A stretch of DNA of 64,000 nt from CAVTYH01 sp963773875 (GTDB lineage: Bacteria > Planctomycetota > Planctomycetia > Pirellulales > JADZDJ01). Shown in pieces: positions 46,908 to 57,451 of the stretch (positions are counted from its first letter, which is position 1; each line of letters begins with the position of its first letter). The notes under the pieces were generated by a model. That model had not been told where the DNA came from. It was given only the letters and a program-made list of their open reading frames with translations, and made no database searches. The stretch spans positions 186,001-250,000 of the forward strand of contig CAVZCV010000020.1 in the NCBI GenBank assembly GCA_963773875.1. Reading direction: 5' to 3'. The position numbers were made by a program, and so were the translations under genes.

Positions 46908-49247
46908 CTAATTCGCATTCCGATTCGGCGGTTCCGCTCCGAGCAAATGCTTAACAAAGAAATCGTTGCGCCGTCGGCCTCCGTAAGCGCCGCCGCTGCC
47001 ATGCCCCATGCCGGGCATTACGATCAAATCAAAGTCCTTATTCGCTTTGATGAGCGCATCGGCCAGCCGATAAGTCGATTCTGGCGGCACGTTCATGTCG
47101 AGCTCGCTGACAATCAACATCAAACTTCCACGCAGGTTTGCGGCGTGCTCAATGTTCGACGATTTGGCGTATTGCGGTCCCACGGGATAGCCCATCCACT
47201 GCTCGTTCCAAGAGGCTTTGTCCATCCGGTTGTCGTGGCATCCGCACGCCGCCACTGCCGCTTTGTAAAACTCTGGGTGAAACAGCACAGCGCCGGCCGC
47301 GTTCTGTCCGCCCGCCGAACCGCCGTAAATCCCGACACGCGTGATGTCGTAATACGGAAACTTCTTGGCGGCCGCTTGGTGCCAAAAAATGCGGTCGGGA
47401 AAACCGGCGTCGGCCAAATCGTGCCAGCACACATCGTGGAACGCTTTGGAGCGATTGGCCGTGCCCATGCCGTCCATTTGCACGACAATGAAGCCGAGAT
47501 CATTCAGTGCCGCCCAGCGACGCACCGGGCTAAATGCTTTGGGCACGTACGAACTGTGCGGACCGGCATAAATTGATTCGATGACGGGATACTTCTTGCC
47601 CGGATCAAAATCACGAGGCAGGGTGATGATGCCCCAAATGTCGGTCGTGCCGTCACGCCCCTTCGCGACAAACACTTCAGGCGCTTTCCAGCCGGATTCC
47701 AGTAATTGGGAAATATCGGCTTCTTCTAAATCGCACACTTGCGATCCATCAGCAACTCGTCTCAGCGTGTGTTTCGGCGGTGTGTCGACACTGGAATACG
47801 TATCGATCAGATACTTTTCTTCAGGCGAATATTGGACTGTGTGCGTCCCGTTGCCAGCGGTCAGCGCAGTGAGTCCCGTGCCGTCGAAATTCACGCGGTA
47901 GTAATGCACGAAATACGTATCTTCCCCCTCGTTTTTGCCGCTGCCGCAAAACCAGATCTGCCGTTTGCCCTCATCAACTTTCGTCACTCCGCGCATCACC
48001 CAAGGGCCTGAAGTGATGGGACGGATGGACCCGTCGTGACCGTCAATCAAATACAAATGCTTCCAGCCGTCGCGCTCAGAGGCGAACAGAATTTCGCTGT
48101 TGTCCTTCGTGTAATAGATGAATGAATCGTAGGTCGTGTCGATAAACGTTTTGGCTTGCTCGTCGTAAATGCTGCGCACCGCGCCGGTTTGAGAGTCGAC
48201 CTGGTCAATGCGGAAACGCTGATGTCCGCGGTCGGTTTTGTGATACAAGAAGTGTTGACCATCGGCTTGCCAGCGGATTTTCGGCGGGCCGTAGAAATCA
48301 ATTGCGTTGGCTTGGACCTTGGTCGCTTTGCCGCTGGCCACATCGAACAGCCACATTTCGTACGACGTGTATTTATCGCCCGGCAGCGGATAGAGCCGTT
48401 CGCGAGATTTCGCTCGACCGCCGTCTCGCGGCGAAGATTCAATCAAGAAAACTTTCTTGGGTTCGCCGGGTTCAATTCGAAACGCCACGATCGTTTTTGA
48501 ATCTGGCGACCAAGAAGGCAGGCCATATTGATGTTTCTGCTCGCCATCCTTGGTGAGCTGCACTTCAGTCCCATCATTCTTGCGAATTACGAGATTGTAA
48601 TTCTTCACTTGCGCTGTCGATTTGCCATCCGGCGATTGGCTTTCGGTATCGAACGGTGGGTCATATGCCAGGTTGGTGCCGTCGGCGTTCGTTTCCGGAG
48701 TCAGCTCCTCAAACACCGGAGCTCCGCGACCGGGCCTGCCGATCGTCGGACCAGCCGGAGCGGTGGCAATGTTCGTATTTTTCTCGTCCTTGGTAATTTG
48801 ATATGTGCTGAGATCGCACTGCCAAGTGGCGTCGCCAACTTTAAATCGGACGATGTTATCGCCGTCAAAAAACTGGATGGCCTCAAAGGGCAACTTCGAA
48901 GCTTCGTATTTCCCACCGGTCGCGTCCGCAAGTGCGGCTGCCAATTTGATGTGATCAAACGCCGGCTGACGTTTGCTCGCGTCCGCATCGACCAGCACAA
49001 ATTCGCGCGCCCCACCTTTCAAATCGTTGCGATACCAAAATTTCGTGTTGTCATGGAACCAGTTGGGCGTAATTCGATCTTTGTAAACCCCTGCGCCGCC
49101 TTGCCCCGGGCGTCGCCCTGGCTGTTGAGGCTCTGCGAAAAGATTGGCGGCGGCGGCAACGATTGCCAGCCAAAACAAAGTGCGTATTGCCGGCGTGGAG
49201 CAAGTTACAAAATTGCGATTTAGTGGCCCGAGGGAAAATTTTTGCAT
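46908..49247 (-). CDS. S9-family serine peptidase, dipeptidyl-peptidase IV type
   Basis: Exported prolyl-oligopeptidase-family enzyme. The ATG at 49247 is preferred over 49265; the signal region is AIRTLFWLAIVAAAANLFAE. A DPP-IV N-terminal propeller (SPDGKSTAQVKNYNLVIRKNDGTEVQLT, YGLPSWSPDSKTIVAFR) precedes the alpha/beta-hydrolase domain (YPVIESIYAGPHSSYVPKAF). Counting from the 49265 start, the triad is Ser650 in YGGSAGGQ, Asp723 in SELDMNVPP and His755 in MPGMGHGSGG. The active-site neighbourhood GGSAGGQNA is somewhat unlike the usual GWSYGG, so the substrate may not be a dipeptide. Intact frame. Confidence 0.88.
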   Translation of the reverse strand: MQKFSLGPLNRNFVTCSTPAIRTLFWLAIVAAAANLFAEPQQPGRRPGQGGAGVYKDRITPNWFHDNTKFWYRNDLKGGAREFVLVDADASKRQPAFDHIKLAAALADATGGKYEASKLPFEAIQFFDGDNIVRFKVGDATWQCDLSTYQITKDEKNTNIATAPAGPTIGRPGRGAPVFEELTPETNADGTNLAYDPPFDTESQSPDGKSTAQVKNYNLVIRKNDGTEVQLTKDGEQKHQYGLPSWSPDSKTIVAFRIEPGEPKKVFLIESSPRDGGRAKSRERLYPLPGDKYTSYEMWLFDVASGKATKVQANAIDFYGPPKIRWQADGQHFLYHKTDRGHQRFRIDQVDSQTGAVRSIYDEQAKTFIDTTYDSFIYYTKDNSEILFASERDGWKHLYLIDGHDGSIRPITSGPWVMRGVTKVDEGKRQIWFCGSGKNEGEDTYFVHYYRVNFDGTGLTALTAGNGTHTVQYSPEEKYLIDTYSSVDTPPKHTLRRVADGSQVCDLEEADISQLLESGWKAPEVFVAKGRDGTTDIWGIITLPRDFDPGKKYPVIESIYAGPHSSYVPKAFSPVRRWAALNDLGFIVVQMDGMGTANRSKAFHDVCWHDLADAGFPDRIFWHQAAAKKFPYYDITRVGIYGGSAGGQNAAGAVLFHPEFYKAAVAACGCHDNRMDKASWNEQWMGYPVGPQYAKSSNIEHAANLRGSLMLIVSELDMNVPPESTYRLADALIKANKDFDLIVMPGMGHGSGGAYGGRRRNDFFVKHLLGAEPPNRNAN

Positions 49248-49485
49248 GATAGCTCGACTTCGCACCAGCGATTTAATGTTTAAGAATCTTTGCGAATACC
49301 TTACATCACTGGGGGATGAATATCAAAACAGCTGCACGGGTACCACGAACATGGCAGCGTTATCTAGCTCTTCGGCGCGACAAGCGAAGTCAGGCTGAGT
49401 CGTATTTGTTTGCTACTCCAGGACGCGGCGGTAGAATGTTCGCACTCTTGTACAAGGGCCATCCTATCGGCATATGGTCTGATCA

Positions 49486-50556
49486 ATGACGCGACGGTTT
49501 TCAATACTTTGCACGGTTGCGATTCAAATCGCTCTTAACGCTGTCGTCAGTCGCTACTCAATTATCTGGGCCGCTGAGGTTGTGGCTGGCCAGGAAGACA
49601 AGCGCTCCAAAGATTGGAAAGGTCCGGAGAAGCTTACGGAAATTCAACTGAGGGATTTGCCGAATGGGCCGGAAGGTGTACGGATTGCCGAGGACGGGTT
49701 TCGCGCCATCTACAAGATGAATCGCGATGGCTCGGACATCGAATTTTTCGCTGCTGCGCCGAGCATGATCGTCAGCACGGATCCGCATTATTCCAGCGAC
49801 GGCAAGCAGGCCGTGTTTTGCGCGTTCCCCAATTTGGAGCCGCGCGAAGATGGCAAAATTTACGTCGTCAACACCGACAAGCCAATGGTCGGCATCATGC
49901 GCGATTTGGGGTATGGCATGGAGCCCGCCTGGTCGCCAGACGATAAGCAGATTGCTTTTGCGATCAATCCTGGCAATCCGATCCAGGTGCATGAAGGCGT
50001 GTGGGTGATGGATGCGGACGGCACGCATCATCGCTGGTTGGCCGAAGGCTACTATCCGCGCTGGTCCCCCGATGCAAAGGAAATTGTATTCCAAATGTGG
50101 GAGGGCGGCGGCACGCTTGGGCTCGTTGACGTAGCCACGGGCAAAATCCGCAACTTGCTGGAGGGCACTGGCTGGACCGCGAACAGTTTCAGCGGCGCCT
50201 GGTCACCCGATGGGAAACAGATCTTGTTTGCGGGGCAGCACTTGGGGCACGACCGGATGGCAATTGTCGATCTTTCGAAGGCGGAGGTTTCGCTCCGAAC
50301 GCTTACCACTAGCGAGGACCCGAAGATTCAATTCCGCGGCCCGGCGGCGTGGTCGCCGGACGGCAAGCAGGCGATTTTTTATTACGAGTCACCAAGCGCA
50401 GGCAAACGCGGCGGTGTGAAATCATTTTTGTGTTCGATGTCGCCGGAAGTGCCCTGCGGCCCCATTTATCTAGAGCCGGAACGGCGCGGGAACATCAACC
50501 GCGCACCGTCCTTTTCACCAGACAGCAAGTTCGTGATTTTTTCGAGTGAACGGTGA
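49486..50556 (+). CDS. Exported PD40/TolB-like propeller protein 1
   Basis: 356 residues with a signal segment ending near WAAE. Beta-propeller repeats of the PD40 type recur: YSSDGKQAVFCAF, AWSPDDKQIAFAINPGNP, RWSPDAKEIVFQMWEGG, AWSPDGKQILFAGQHLG, AWSPDGKQAIFYYE, SFSPDSKFVIFSSER. A likely scaffold or sensor for polymers; no enzyme residues are seen. It is followed at once by a paralog with the same architecture. The ATG has no Shine-Dalgarno. Confidence 0.8.
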   Translation: MTRRFSILCTVAIQIALNAVVSRYSIIWAAEVVAGQEDKRSKDWKGPEKLTEIQLRDLPNGPEGVRIAEDGFRAIYKMNRDGSDIEFFAAAPSMIVSTDPHYSSDGKQAVFCAFPNLEPREDGKIYVVNTDKPMVGIMRDLGYGMEPAWSPDDKQIAFAINPGNPIQVHEGVWVMDADGTHHRWLAEGYYPRWSPDAKEIVFQMWEGGGTLGLVDVATGKIRNLLEGTGWTANSFSGAWSPDGKQILFAGQHLGHDRMAIVDLSKAEVSLRTLTTSEDPKIQFRGPAAWSPDGKQAIFYYESPSAGKRGGVKSFLCSMSPEVPCGPIYLEPERRGNINRAPSFSPDSKFVIFSSER

Positions 50557-50609
50557 AGACGGCAAGTCCACCAGGAGGATACGACGGCACTATAAGGAGA
50601 GATGTTAGG

Positions 50610-51719
50610 ATGTCGACTGCACGATTGAATTACATCAATGGGGATTCGCAGATCATAAGAACTGTCGGCGCGGACTTGCGACGCTGTGTTCGCTATGCCG
50701 TGGTGTTCGTTTTGATTTTGATTACATGTCATGTCGCGCCATCGGCAGAGAAAGATTCGCCGAAATGGCCAGGCAGCACAGAGCCGAAATCCATCGCGCT
50801 CAAAGATATTGCCAAGGGGCCAAATGGATTGCGCGTCGGCGACGCACGCTTTCGTGGACTGTACACAATGAACCGCGATGGCACGGGCGTCGAGTTTCTC
50901 GCTGGCGCGCCGGGCATGCTCGTCAACACAGATGCCACCTTTTCGCACGATGGCAACTGGGTCGCATTTATGGGCTTTCCCTCGATCGAATCGTCGACGC
51001 TCGGCCACGTTTTCGTGGCCCCTTCCAAAAATGCGATGAAAGGCGAGCTCCGCGATTTTGGTTATGGCATGGAGCCAGCGTTCTCGCCCGATGACAAGCA
51101 AATTGCCTACGCCATCAATCCCGGCAATCCGATCAACGCAGAGGCGGGCATTTGGATGATGAACGCCGACGGCTCGCATCGCCGTTGGCTAGCGCTGGGC
51201 TATTTCCCGCGATTCTCGCCCAACGGCAAACAACTTCTTTATCACATGTATGCACCGCGCGGATCGACCCTCGGGGTGGTCGATGTCGAAAGCGGTAAGA
51301 CTCAAGATTTGCTGGCCGACAGCGGTTGGACGATCAAGTTTTACGGTGGGGTATGGTCACCCGATGGCAAACAGATTGCGTTTTTGGGACAGCATGAGGG
51401 GCGCGATCATGCCGCAATTGTTGATGTGCAACCGGAGCAAGAGAAGGACAAAAATCCGATTCGCGTGCTGTGCACCAGCAGCGACAATAACACGGCGTTT
51501 TACGGTCCGCCGGCGTGGTCGCCCGATGGCAAACAGCTCGTCTTTGTGGTGGGCGAATCGAATCCGCAAAAGCAATGGTGGAATTCGTATCTATGCTCCA
51601 TGTCGGCGGAAGTGCCCAGTGCCCCCGCGTTTTTAGAAAGCGACAGAGTTGGCAACATCAACCGCTCGCCCGATTTTTCGCCTGACAGCAAAAAGATCTT
51701 GTTTTCCAGCGAGCGATGA
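50610..51719 (+). CDS. Exported PD40/TolB-like propeller protein 2
   Basis: About 369 residues. An in-frame start at 50553 overlaps the previous stop; ATG 50610 is preferred because it gives a cleaner signal segment (YAVVFVLILITCHVAPSA). The same repeats appear in the same order as in protein 1: TMNRDGTGVEFLAGAPGMLVNTDATFS, FGYGMEPAFSPDDKQIAYAINPGNPI, VWSPDGKQIAFLGQHEG, AWSPDGKQLVFVVGE, DFSPDSKKILFSSER. Clearly a tandem duplicate of the previous gene. Confidence 0.8.
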   Translation: MSTARLNYINGDSQIIRTVGADLRRCVRYAVVFVLILITCHVAPSAEKDSPKWPGSTEPKSIALKDIAKGPNGLRVGDARFRGLYTMNRDGTGVEFLAGAPGMLVNTDATFSHDGNWVAFMGFPSIESSTLGHVFVAPSKNAMKGELRDFGYGMEPAFSPDDKQIAYAINPGNPINAEAGIWMMNADGSHRRWLALGYFPRFSPNGKQLLYHMYAPRGSTLGVVDVESGKTQDLLADSGWTIKFYGGVWSPDGKQIAFLGQHEGRDHAAIVDVQPEQEKDKNPIRVLCTSSDNNTAFYGPPAWSPDGKQLVFVVGESNPQKQWWNSYLCSMSAEVPSAPAFLESDRVGNINRSPDFSPDSKKILFSSER

Positions 51720-52065
51720 GCTTTTGACTCGACATCGATTCCCGCTCCGGGCTCACGGGCCAGTCAATTGCCGCAAGTTGTTTGCGAGCTTTTCAGCATG
51801 TTCTTCGAGAACTTGTCCGTAATTAGGCAGTGGGTCAGTTTGAAAAATGTAGCGGCGGCTGTCCGCAGCCGCCGCTGAATCTTCGTCGAGGAAAACGGCT
51901 GGGGACAGCGGTCACTATATCGAAGATCGCAGCTTGCCAGTATTCTGCACGACAACTTGGCCAGTTTCCCCAGATTTCCTCGGTCAATGAGACCTGAACT
52001 ACATAGGAGGTTGTGGACGGCCGTATTTCGGCTGATCCGGTTGAGATATTTTTTCTCGCCAGGTA
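51720..52065. other. Intergenic region with a terminator-like hairpin
   Basis: No gene seen. It holds the palindrome at 51851-51876 after the propeller gene. Confidence 0.4.
51851..51876. terminator. GC-rich hairpin, terminator candidate
   Basis: AGCGGCGGCTG (51851-51861) pairs perfectly with CAGCCGCCGCT (51866-51876) around a TCCG loop. No T run follows on the plus strand; a short run of T follows on the minus strand. It could end the propeller transcript or be a structural repeat. Confidence 0.45.
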
Positions 52066-52094
52066 TTGACTCTGGATCATTTGTACACTACAAT
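52066..52094 (+). promoter_or_regulatory. Strong sigma-70-type promoter
   Basis: TTGACT at 52066-52071, 17-base spacer, TACAAT at 52089-52094. It would give a leader of about 570 bases before the ATG at 52673. Confidence 0.6.
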
Positions 52095-52672
52095 GGGGAG
52101 CGATAGGGAGAACGCCGTCCTGCCATGCGTTATTGGCATGTTTCCCATGGACACGGGATTGGCTTTCGGGCGTCAGAGGGACTGCGATGCAAATGTTGGT
52201 GAAGAAACCTGGAACGGATCGATCGAGAATTCTCGAACGGTTCATGCCTAGAAAAGAGGCAGGTGAAAGAACAGTGAAGTTTCAATGGCATCCCACTCGT
52301 GTTTTCCCGTGGTGTGCGCAGGAGTTATTTCACAATGAAACTCGGTTTTTTGGACTGGGCGATGCCAAAGGTGAGATTTCTCGAATGATTTGGCGCGCTG
52401 GCGTGCTTGTTCTTTCAGCACGACCGAACGCGCGCACCGTTTCCTCGAGAATTGCCGCAGATTTTGACGATCGGCCATGGAAAAAACCAGATCGAGCTGC
52501 AAACAACTGCAAACCCAGATCAAGCCAGCATTTGCGCCCGTTGGGAACCAAACACTGGCCATCACTCACAAGATTGCGAGCCATCGTGCGAAGTATTAGG
52601 GTTAAATGCCTTCCCACGAATTTCGGTCAACACACGTGTCCGCAATCACAATCTAACGCAAAGGGAAAACCG
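52095..52672 (+). other. Long untranslated leader or intergenic stretch
   Basis: An open reading frame runs in front of 52673 from 52133, but its protein has no signal or domain and its composition does not look coded. I treat it as non-coding leader. Confidence 0.4.
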
Positions 52673-54532
52673 ATGAACACAAAACATTTTTTAATTCCAC
52701 TGGCGGCAGTGCTGATGGGACTGATGGCCAGCGGAGTGCGCGCCCAAGAAACAACCAAAGTCGATATCAAACGCGCCGCACCGACGGAAGCTTTTCTGGC
52801 AGTCTATGCAAAACACAATCCGGAGCGCGACTACGAGCGCCAATATTACGCCGAAGCTTGGAAGACCATTCAGGATGAGCAAATTTGCCAGCGAATTGTT
52901 GACTTAGTCACCAGCCGGGTGCCGCAGGAAAAATTAAACGAAGCCAAGGCCACACTGGAACAACTGCAAACTGCCGCCAAGCCGATTAATGTTCAAGCCC
53001 TCATCAACGCCGACGAATTCGTGATGGCCGAGGTATTTGAGGGGCCGTTCAATCAAGTGATCTTCGCCGCGCGAATGAACGCTGCCGATGCCGCGGATTG
53101 CGAACGGGGCCTGACTCAATTTGCAGAGCTGATAACGCGCTGGAGCGACGGCAAGGTTGCGATCGAGACCAGCCACCACAAAGAGGCAACACTCACGGTG
53201 ATTAAGCTGCCCAAAGAATCGCCGTTTCAACCGGCCTTCGGTCGCGTCAATGACATCGTGGTCGTGGCGACCAGCGAAAGCGTGTTGCGAAAGAGCTTGG
53301 AACAGATGCAAGATGCATCGGCGAAATCGAAATTCGACGACCCGCGCCTGCAGGATGCGCTCACCCATTTGCCGAAGCCGGAGGACGCGATTGTCTTTTT
53401 TGATGGTCAGAAGCTCTTTCAAAATCTGCGCGGGCTGACCGATTTCATTCGCGGTCAGGCGAAGAACGATGCCCACGCACTGCAGGTGGTCAAGCTCATA
53501 GATCGCATCATCGACGCGGTCTCGATTGTCGATTATGAAGCGACGGTTGCGTACACCGAACCCGGCCAGAACCGCCAGGCCACGTTGGGCAAGCTGTCGT
53601 TCGATTACAAAGACAAATTGCTCGGCCGGGTGCTCTCGCAGTCCAAGCCGCTTGAAAACTGGCAGAATTGGATACCGCGCGACGCAACCGCCTTTTCGCT
53701 GAGCGCCGGCATCAATCTGCACGAGTTGTACGACGGCGTGCTGAAAATTGTGCAGGAAGAAATTCCCGATTCGCGCCAGGCCCTGGAAAAGTTCGCGGCC
53801 ATCCAGGAGCAAATTGGCTTCAACTTGGACCGCGACATTTTGCAATCGTTCTCAGGCGAATCGGTGGAAGTGAAATTGCCACTTAAGGCGGCCGACGGAT
53901 CGATCCGATCCGAATCGGTGAACGCCATGAAATGTTCCAATCCCGAAAAGATTCGCGAGCTGCTCGGGCGAGCGGTTAATGCGCTCAACAAGATTCCCGC
54001 AGTTCAGGCGCAGCAACTCAAGCTGGAGGACGTCGCCGATCTAAAAGGTTTTCAACAACTACGGGCGGCGTTCTTACCGCTGTTCAGCGCCCAGCCCGTC
54101 ATCGGTTTTCGCGACGATTGGATGATTTTCGCCTCAAGCCCGGAAGCGGCGAAAAAGGTGCTGGCGGTGCGAGCGGGTGAGGCGGAATCGGTTGCCGCGG
54201 CGAATTTGGAAAAACTCGGTTTCGACTTCAAGAACGCGGTGTATCGTGTGAGTTATGAAGACATTGGCGCCCGCGTGCGGCACATCGCCGACATCATCGA
54301 TAAAGCGGGAGCAATGGCGCCGATGTTCGTGGGAATGGCGGCTGCGAACGCCAAGCCAGAAGACCTCAAATCAGTGCAAGACGCAGTTGGACTCCTGCCG
54401 AGCATCGCCAAGGTCGTCCGCAAATTCGATTTTTATGGACATAGCATTAGCGATACGCGCGTGGGACCCGTTCCTGGCACCTATTTGCGCGATTCGGTCA
54501 CGGAAGTGCGATCGCCGGAGGCGGCGCATTGA
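52673..54532 (+). CDS. Large exported protein of unknown function
   Basis: 619 residues from ATG 52673, chosen because it begins a clean signal peptide (NTKHFLIPLAAVLMGLMASGVRAQ); the frame is open further upstream but without a signal. Mature part: AFLAVYAKHNPERDYERQYY, a helical segment, ALTHLPKPEDAIVFFDGQKLFQNL, SFDYKDKLLGRVLSQSKPLENWQNWIPRDATAFSLSAGINLHELYDGVL, and a repeat-like ending. This matches the layout of planctomycete DUF3352-type secreted proteins; I am not certain of the family. No enzyme motif seen. Confidence 0.65.
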   Translation: MNTKHFLIPLAAVLMGLMASGVRAQETTKVDIKRAAPTEAFLAVYAKHNPERDYERQYYAEAWKTIQDEQICQRIVDLVTSRVPQEKLNEAKATLEQLQTAAKPINVQALINADEFVMAEVFEGPFNQVIFAARMNAADAADCERGLTQFAELITRWSDGKVAIETSHHKEATLTVIKLPKESPFQPAFGRVNDIVVVATSESVLRKSLEQMQDASAKSKFDDPRLQDALTHLPKPEDAIVFFDGQKLFQNLRGLTDFIRGQAKNDAHALQVVKLIDRIIDAVSIVDYEATVAYTEPGQNRQATLGKLSFDYKDKLLGRVLSQSKPLENWQNWIPRDATAFSLSAGINLHELYDGVLKIVQEEIPDSRQALEKFAAIQEQIGFNLDRDILQSFSGESVEVKLPLKAADGSIRSESVNAMKCSNPEKIRELLGRAVNALNKIPAVQAQQLKLEDVADLKGFQQLRAAFLPLFSAQPVIGFRDDWMIFASSPEAAKKVLAVRAGEAESVAAANLEKLGFDFKNAVYRVSYEDIGARVRHIADIIDKAGAMAPMFVGMAAANAKPEDLKSVQDAVGLLPSIAKVVRKFDFYGHSISDTRVGPVPGTYLRDSVTEVRSPEAAH

Positions 54533-54731
54533 AACGCAGGGTGTCCTCAGCAGTTGATGCAGAATGCTTGCAGTTGGAAACGACCGCAAACTATGATGCC
54601 CCTACGTTTCGGGGATCTCAAACTGGCGATGGTTCGATTCTGCGGGGGAATCGACTCGCTAAAAGCCGATGGCTGGCGACCACTGTGCATCGATTTCACA
54701 CGGTTCGCATCTGACTTTCTAAACTTGGCGC

Positions 54732-57450
54732 ATGAATAAACTCGCTAATCAAAATTCGGCCGGCGCATCGATCGATCGACGAACATTTTTGGGCACGATT
54801 GGTGCAAGCGGACTCGTCGTCGCTGGTTTACCGAGAGTGGCGCCGCACCGCCGATGACGACGCAATGATCGTCAATCACTCCGGTTCCGGCGGATTTGTG
54901 CCGGTTCTGGATTGGAAAATGCAGTCGGCCGCGAAGCTCGAAATCAAAGGCGACGGACCACCTGCTGCCGATGCCGGCAAATGGTATCCCGTAACGGTTC
55001 CCTGCACCGTCTTGGCAGGTCTCGTGGAAAATGGCGAATATCCGAATTTGTACTTCGGCGAGAATCTGAAAAGAGTTGCGGGCGATCGGTTCGCATCGCC
55101 GTGGTGGTATCAAGCTCATTTTAAAACGCCGGACGATTACCCCGGTCAACAGGTTTGGTTGTACTTCCAGGGAATCAATTATCGGGCCAACATCTGGTTG
55201 AATGGCAAGAAAATTGGCGATGCCAAAGACGTGGTCGGCACGTATCGCGATTTTGAATTCAATGTGACCGACAAGCTGAAACCCGGCAGCGAAAACATTT
55301 TGATGGTTGAAGTGCTACCGCCCGTGAAAGGCGACCTCGCCATCACCTTCGTCGACTGGGCCCCCGAAGTGCCCGATAAAAACATGGGCATTTGGCAAAA
55401 CGTGATGGTGCGCACCAGCGGGCCGCTCGCGTTGCGATATCCGCATGTGGTGACCGATTTGGACGTGCCGTCGCTGAAGCAAGCACGGTTAACGGCAATG
55501 GTCGACGTCATTAACGCCACCGATCATCCGCTTACTGGCCTACTGAACGCCAATCTGAATGGTTTCCGCTTGGATAGAAAACTATCGCAGACAATCCGGT
55601 TAGCGGCTGGCGAAACACGTACGATCGAATTCCGGCCTGACAAATATGAGCAACTTGTTGTCGACAACCCGCGCGTCTGGTGGCCTTATCAGCTTGGCAA
55701 GCAGGAAATGTACACCCTGGGATTGGAAATCGAGGCAGACGCACGGCCGTCGGATATCGCGGCAGCGTCCTTCGGCATTCGCAGCGTGACGTCGCGGCTG
55801 GAAAAAGGCAAAATTGGCCCGACGAAAAATCGCGAAGATGATCACCGGCTATTCACCGTAAACGGTGTCGATCTGTTGATCACCGGTGGCGGATATGCGC
55901 CTGATCTTTTGCAGCGGCGATCAACGAAAGAGCGACCGAATTTGCAGGAAGATCACATCCGCTACGTGAAGGACATGAATCTGAACACGGTGCGGTTGGA
56001 AGGCAAGCTGGAGGACGACGATTTTTACAATTTGTGCGATCAGCACGGCGTACTTGTGATGGCCGGCTGGTGCTGCTGCTCGCCGTGGGAGCAGTGGAAA
56101 AATTGGAAGGACGAACAGCACAAAGTGGCAACCGAATCGCTGCGGTATCAAATTCGCCGGGCGCGGACTCATCCGTCGATGCTCGCGTGGCTCAATGGCA
56201 GCGATAATCCACCGCCGAAGGATGTCGAGCAGCAATATCTGACAATCGAAGAAGAATTGAAGTGGCCGTGCCCCACGATTTCGAGCGCCACGGCCAAGCT
56301 TTCTGGCGCATCGGAGCCGACGGGCGTCAAAATGAACGGCCCGTACAAATGGGTGCCACCGATTTTCTGGCTGACCGATAAAAAAACTGGCGGAGCGTGG
56401 GGCTTCAACAGTGAAGTCGGACCTGGCGCGGTACCGCCGCCGCTGGAAAGTTTGGACGCGATGTTGCCGAAAGAAAATCGCTGGCCAATGGACTCGATGT
56501 GGGATTACCACTGCGGAATTCGCGAATTCAATAACATGCGCGATTTCACGAAGGCGCTCGATGCGCGCTTTGGGCCATCAACCGGCATTGCAGATTTCGC
56601 CTGGAAAGCCCAAGCCCAGGCGTACGAAACCATTCGCGCCATGTATGAAGGCTTTCGCGCAAACAAATGGGAAGCCACAGGGGAAATTCAATGGATGCTG
56701 AATAATGCGTGGCCATCGATGATTTGGCATTTGTACGATTACTATCTGCGGCCCGGCGGGTCGTACTTTGCTACGAAGGTAGCATGCGAGCCGCTGCATG
56801 TGCTGTATCGGTACGATAATGGCGAGATCGTGGTCGCCAACGATACCCTTCAATCGTTCAAGGACCTGGTCGTAGAGACCGAACTTTTCGACGCGAACAG
56901 CAAGGTCAAATCGCGGTCTAAAGAGCGCTGTAATGCTCCGGCGAATTCAAGCACCACTGTGGCCAAAGCCCCGGGTCTGGACAAGATTTCGACCGTTTAC
57001 TTTTTGCGGCTCTCACTGAGCGATTCCGGCGGCAAACTGCGAAGTGTGAATTCGTACTGGCTATCGACCGTGCCGGACGTGATGAATTACGGAAAATCGG
57101 ATTGGGCAACGACCCAAGTCACTTCGTTCGCCGATTATAAAGACTTGCAGAACCTGCCTAAGGTGAATCTGGACGTGAAAACGGACGCCGCTCTAAAAAT
57201 CGATGACAAAGAAGGCACGACGAGCGCCACGGTATCCAACGATTCCGACGCCATCGCCCTTCTCGTGCGGGCCAAGCTCATGAAAGGCGATAGCGGCACG
57301 CAAGAAGTGCTACCAATTCGTTGGAGCGATAACTATTTCATGCTGCTGCCTGGCGAGCAGCGCGAGATCACCGCCCGATACATGCTTTCCGATTTGCTGT
57401 GGGCAACGCCAAAAATTATGGTCGACTGCTTCAACAACGGCCGCGGCTAA
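54732..57450 (+). CDS. GH2 glycosidase, exo-beta-glucosaminidase-like, with Tat signal; frame broken once
   Basis: The ATG at 54732 starts a Tat-type signal (SIDRRTFLGTIGASGLVVAGLP, twin Arg). One base later in frame, near 54835, it passes into the 883-codon frame that ends at 57450. Sugar-binding domain: WYQAHFKTPDDYPGQQVWLYFQGINYRANIWLNGKKIG; immunoglobulin-like domain; then the TIM barrel with LITGGGYAPDLLQRRSTKERP, NLNTVRLEGKLEDDDFYNLCDQHGVLVMAGWCCC, LAWLNGSDNPPP and the probable nucleophile in GFNSEVGPG. This pattern fits GH2 exo-beta-D-glucosaminidases. Faces the other GH2 gene tail to tail. Confidence 0.8.
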
Positions 57451-57451
57451 A

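Noticed and set aside
52133..52672. N-terminal extension of the exported protein at 52673
   Set aside because: The upstream frame is open but has no signal or domain, and the signal peptide starts exactly at 52673.
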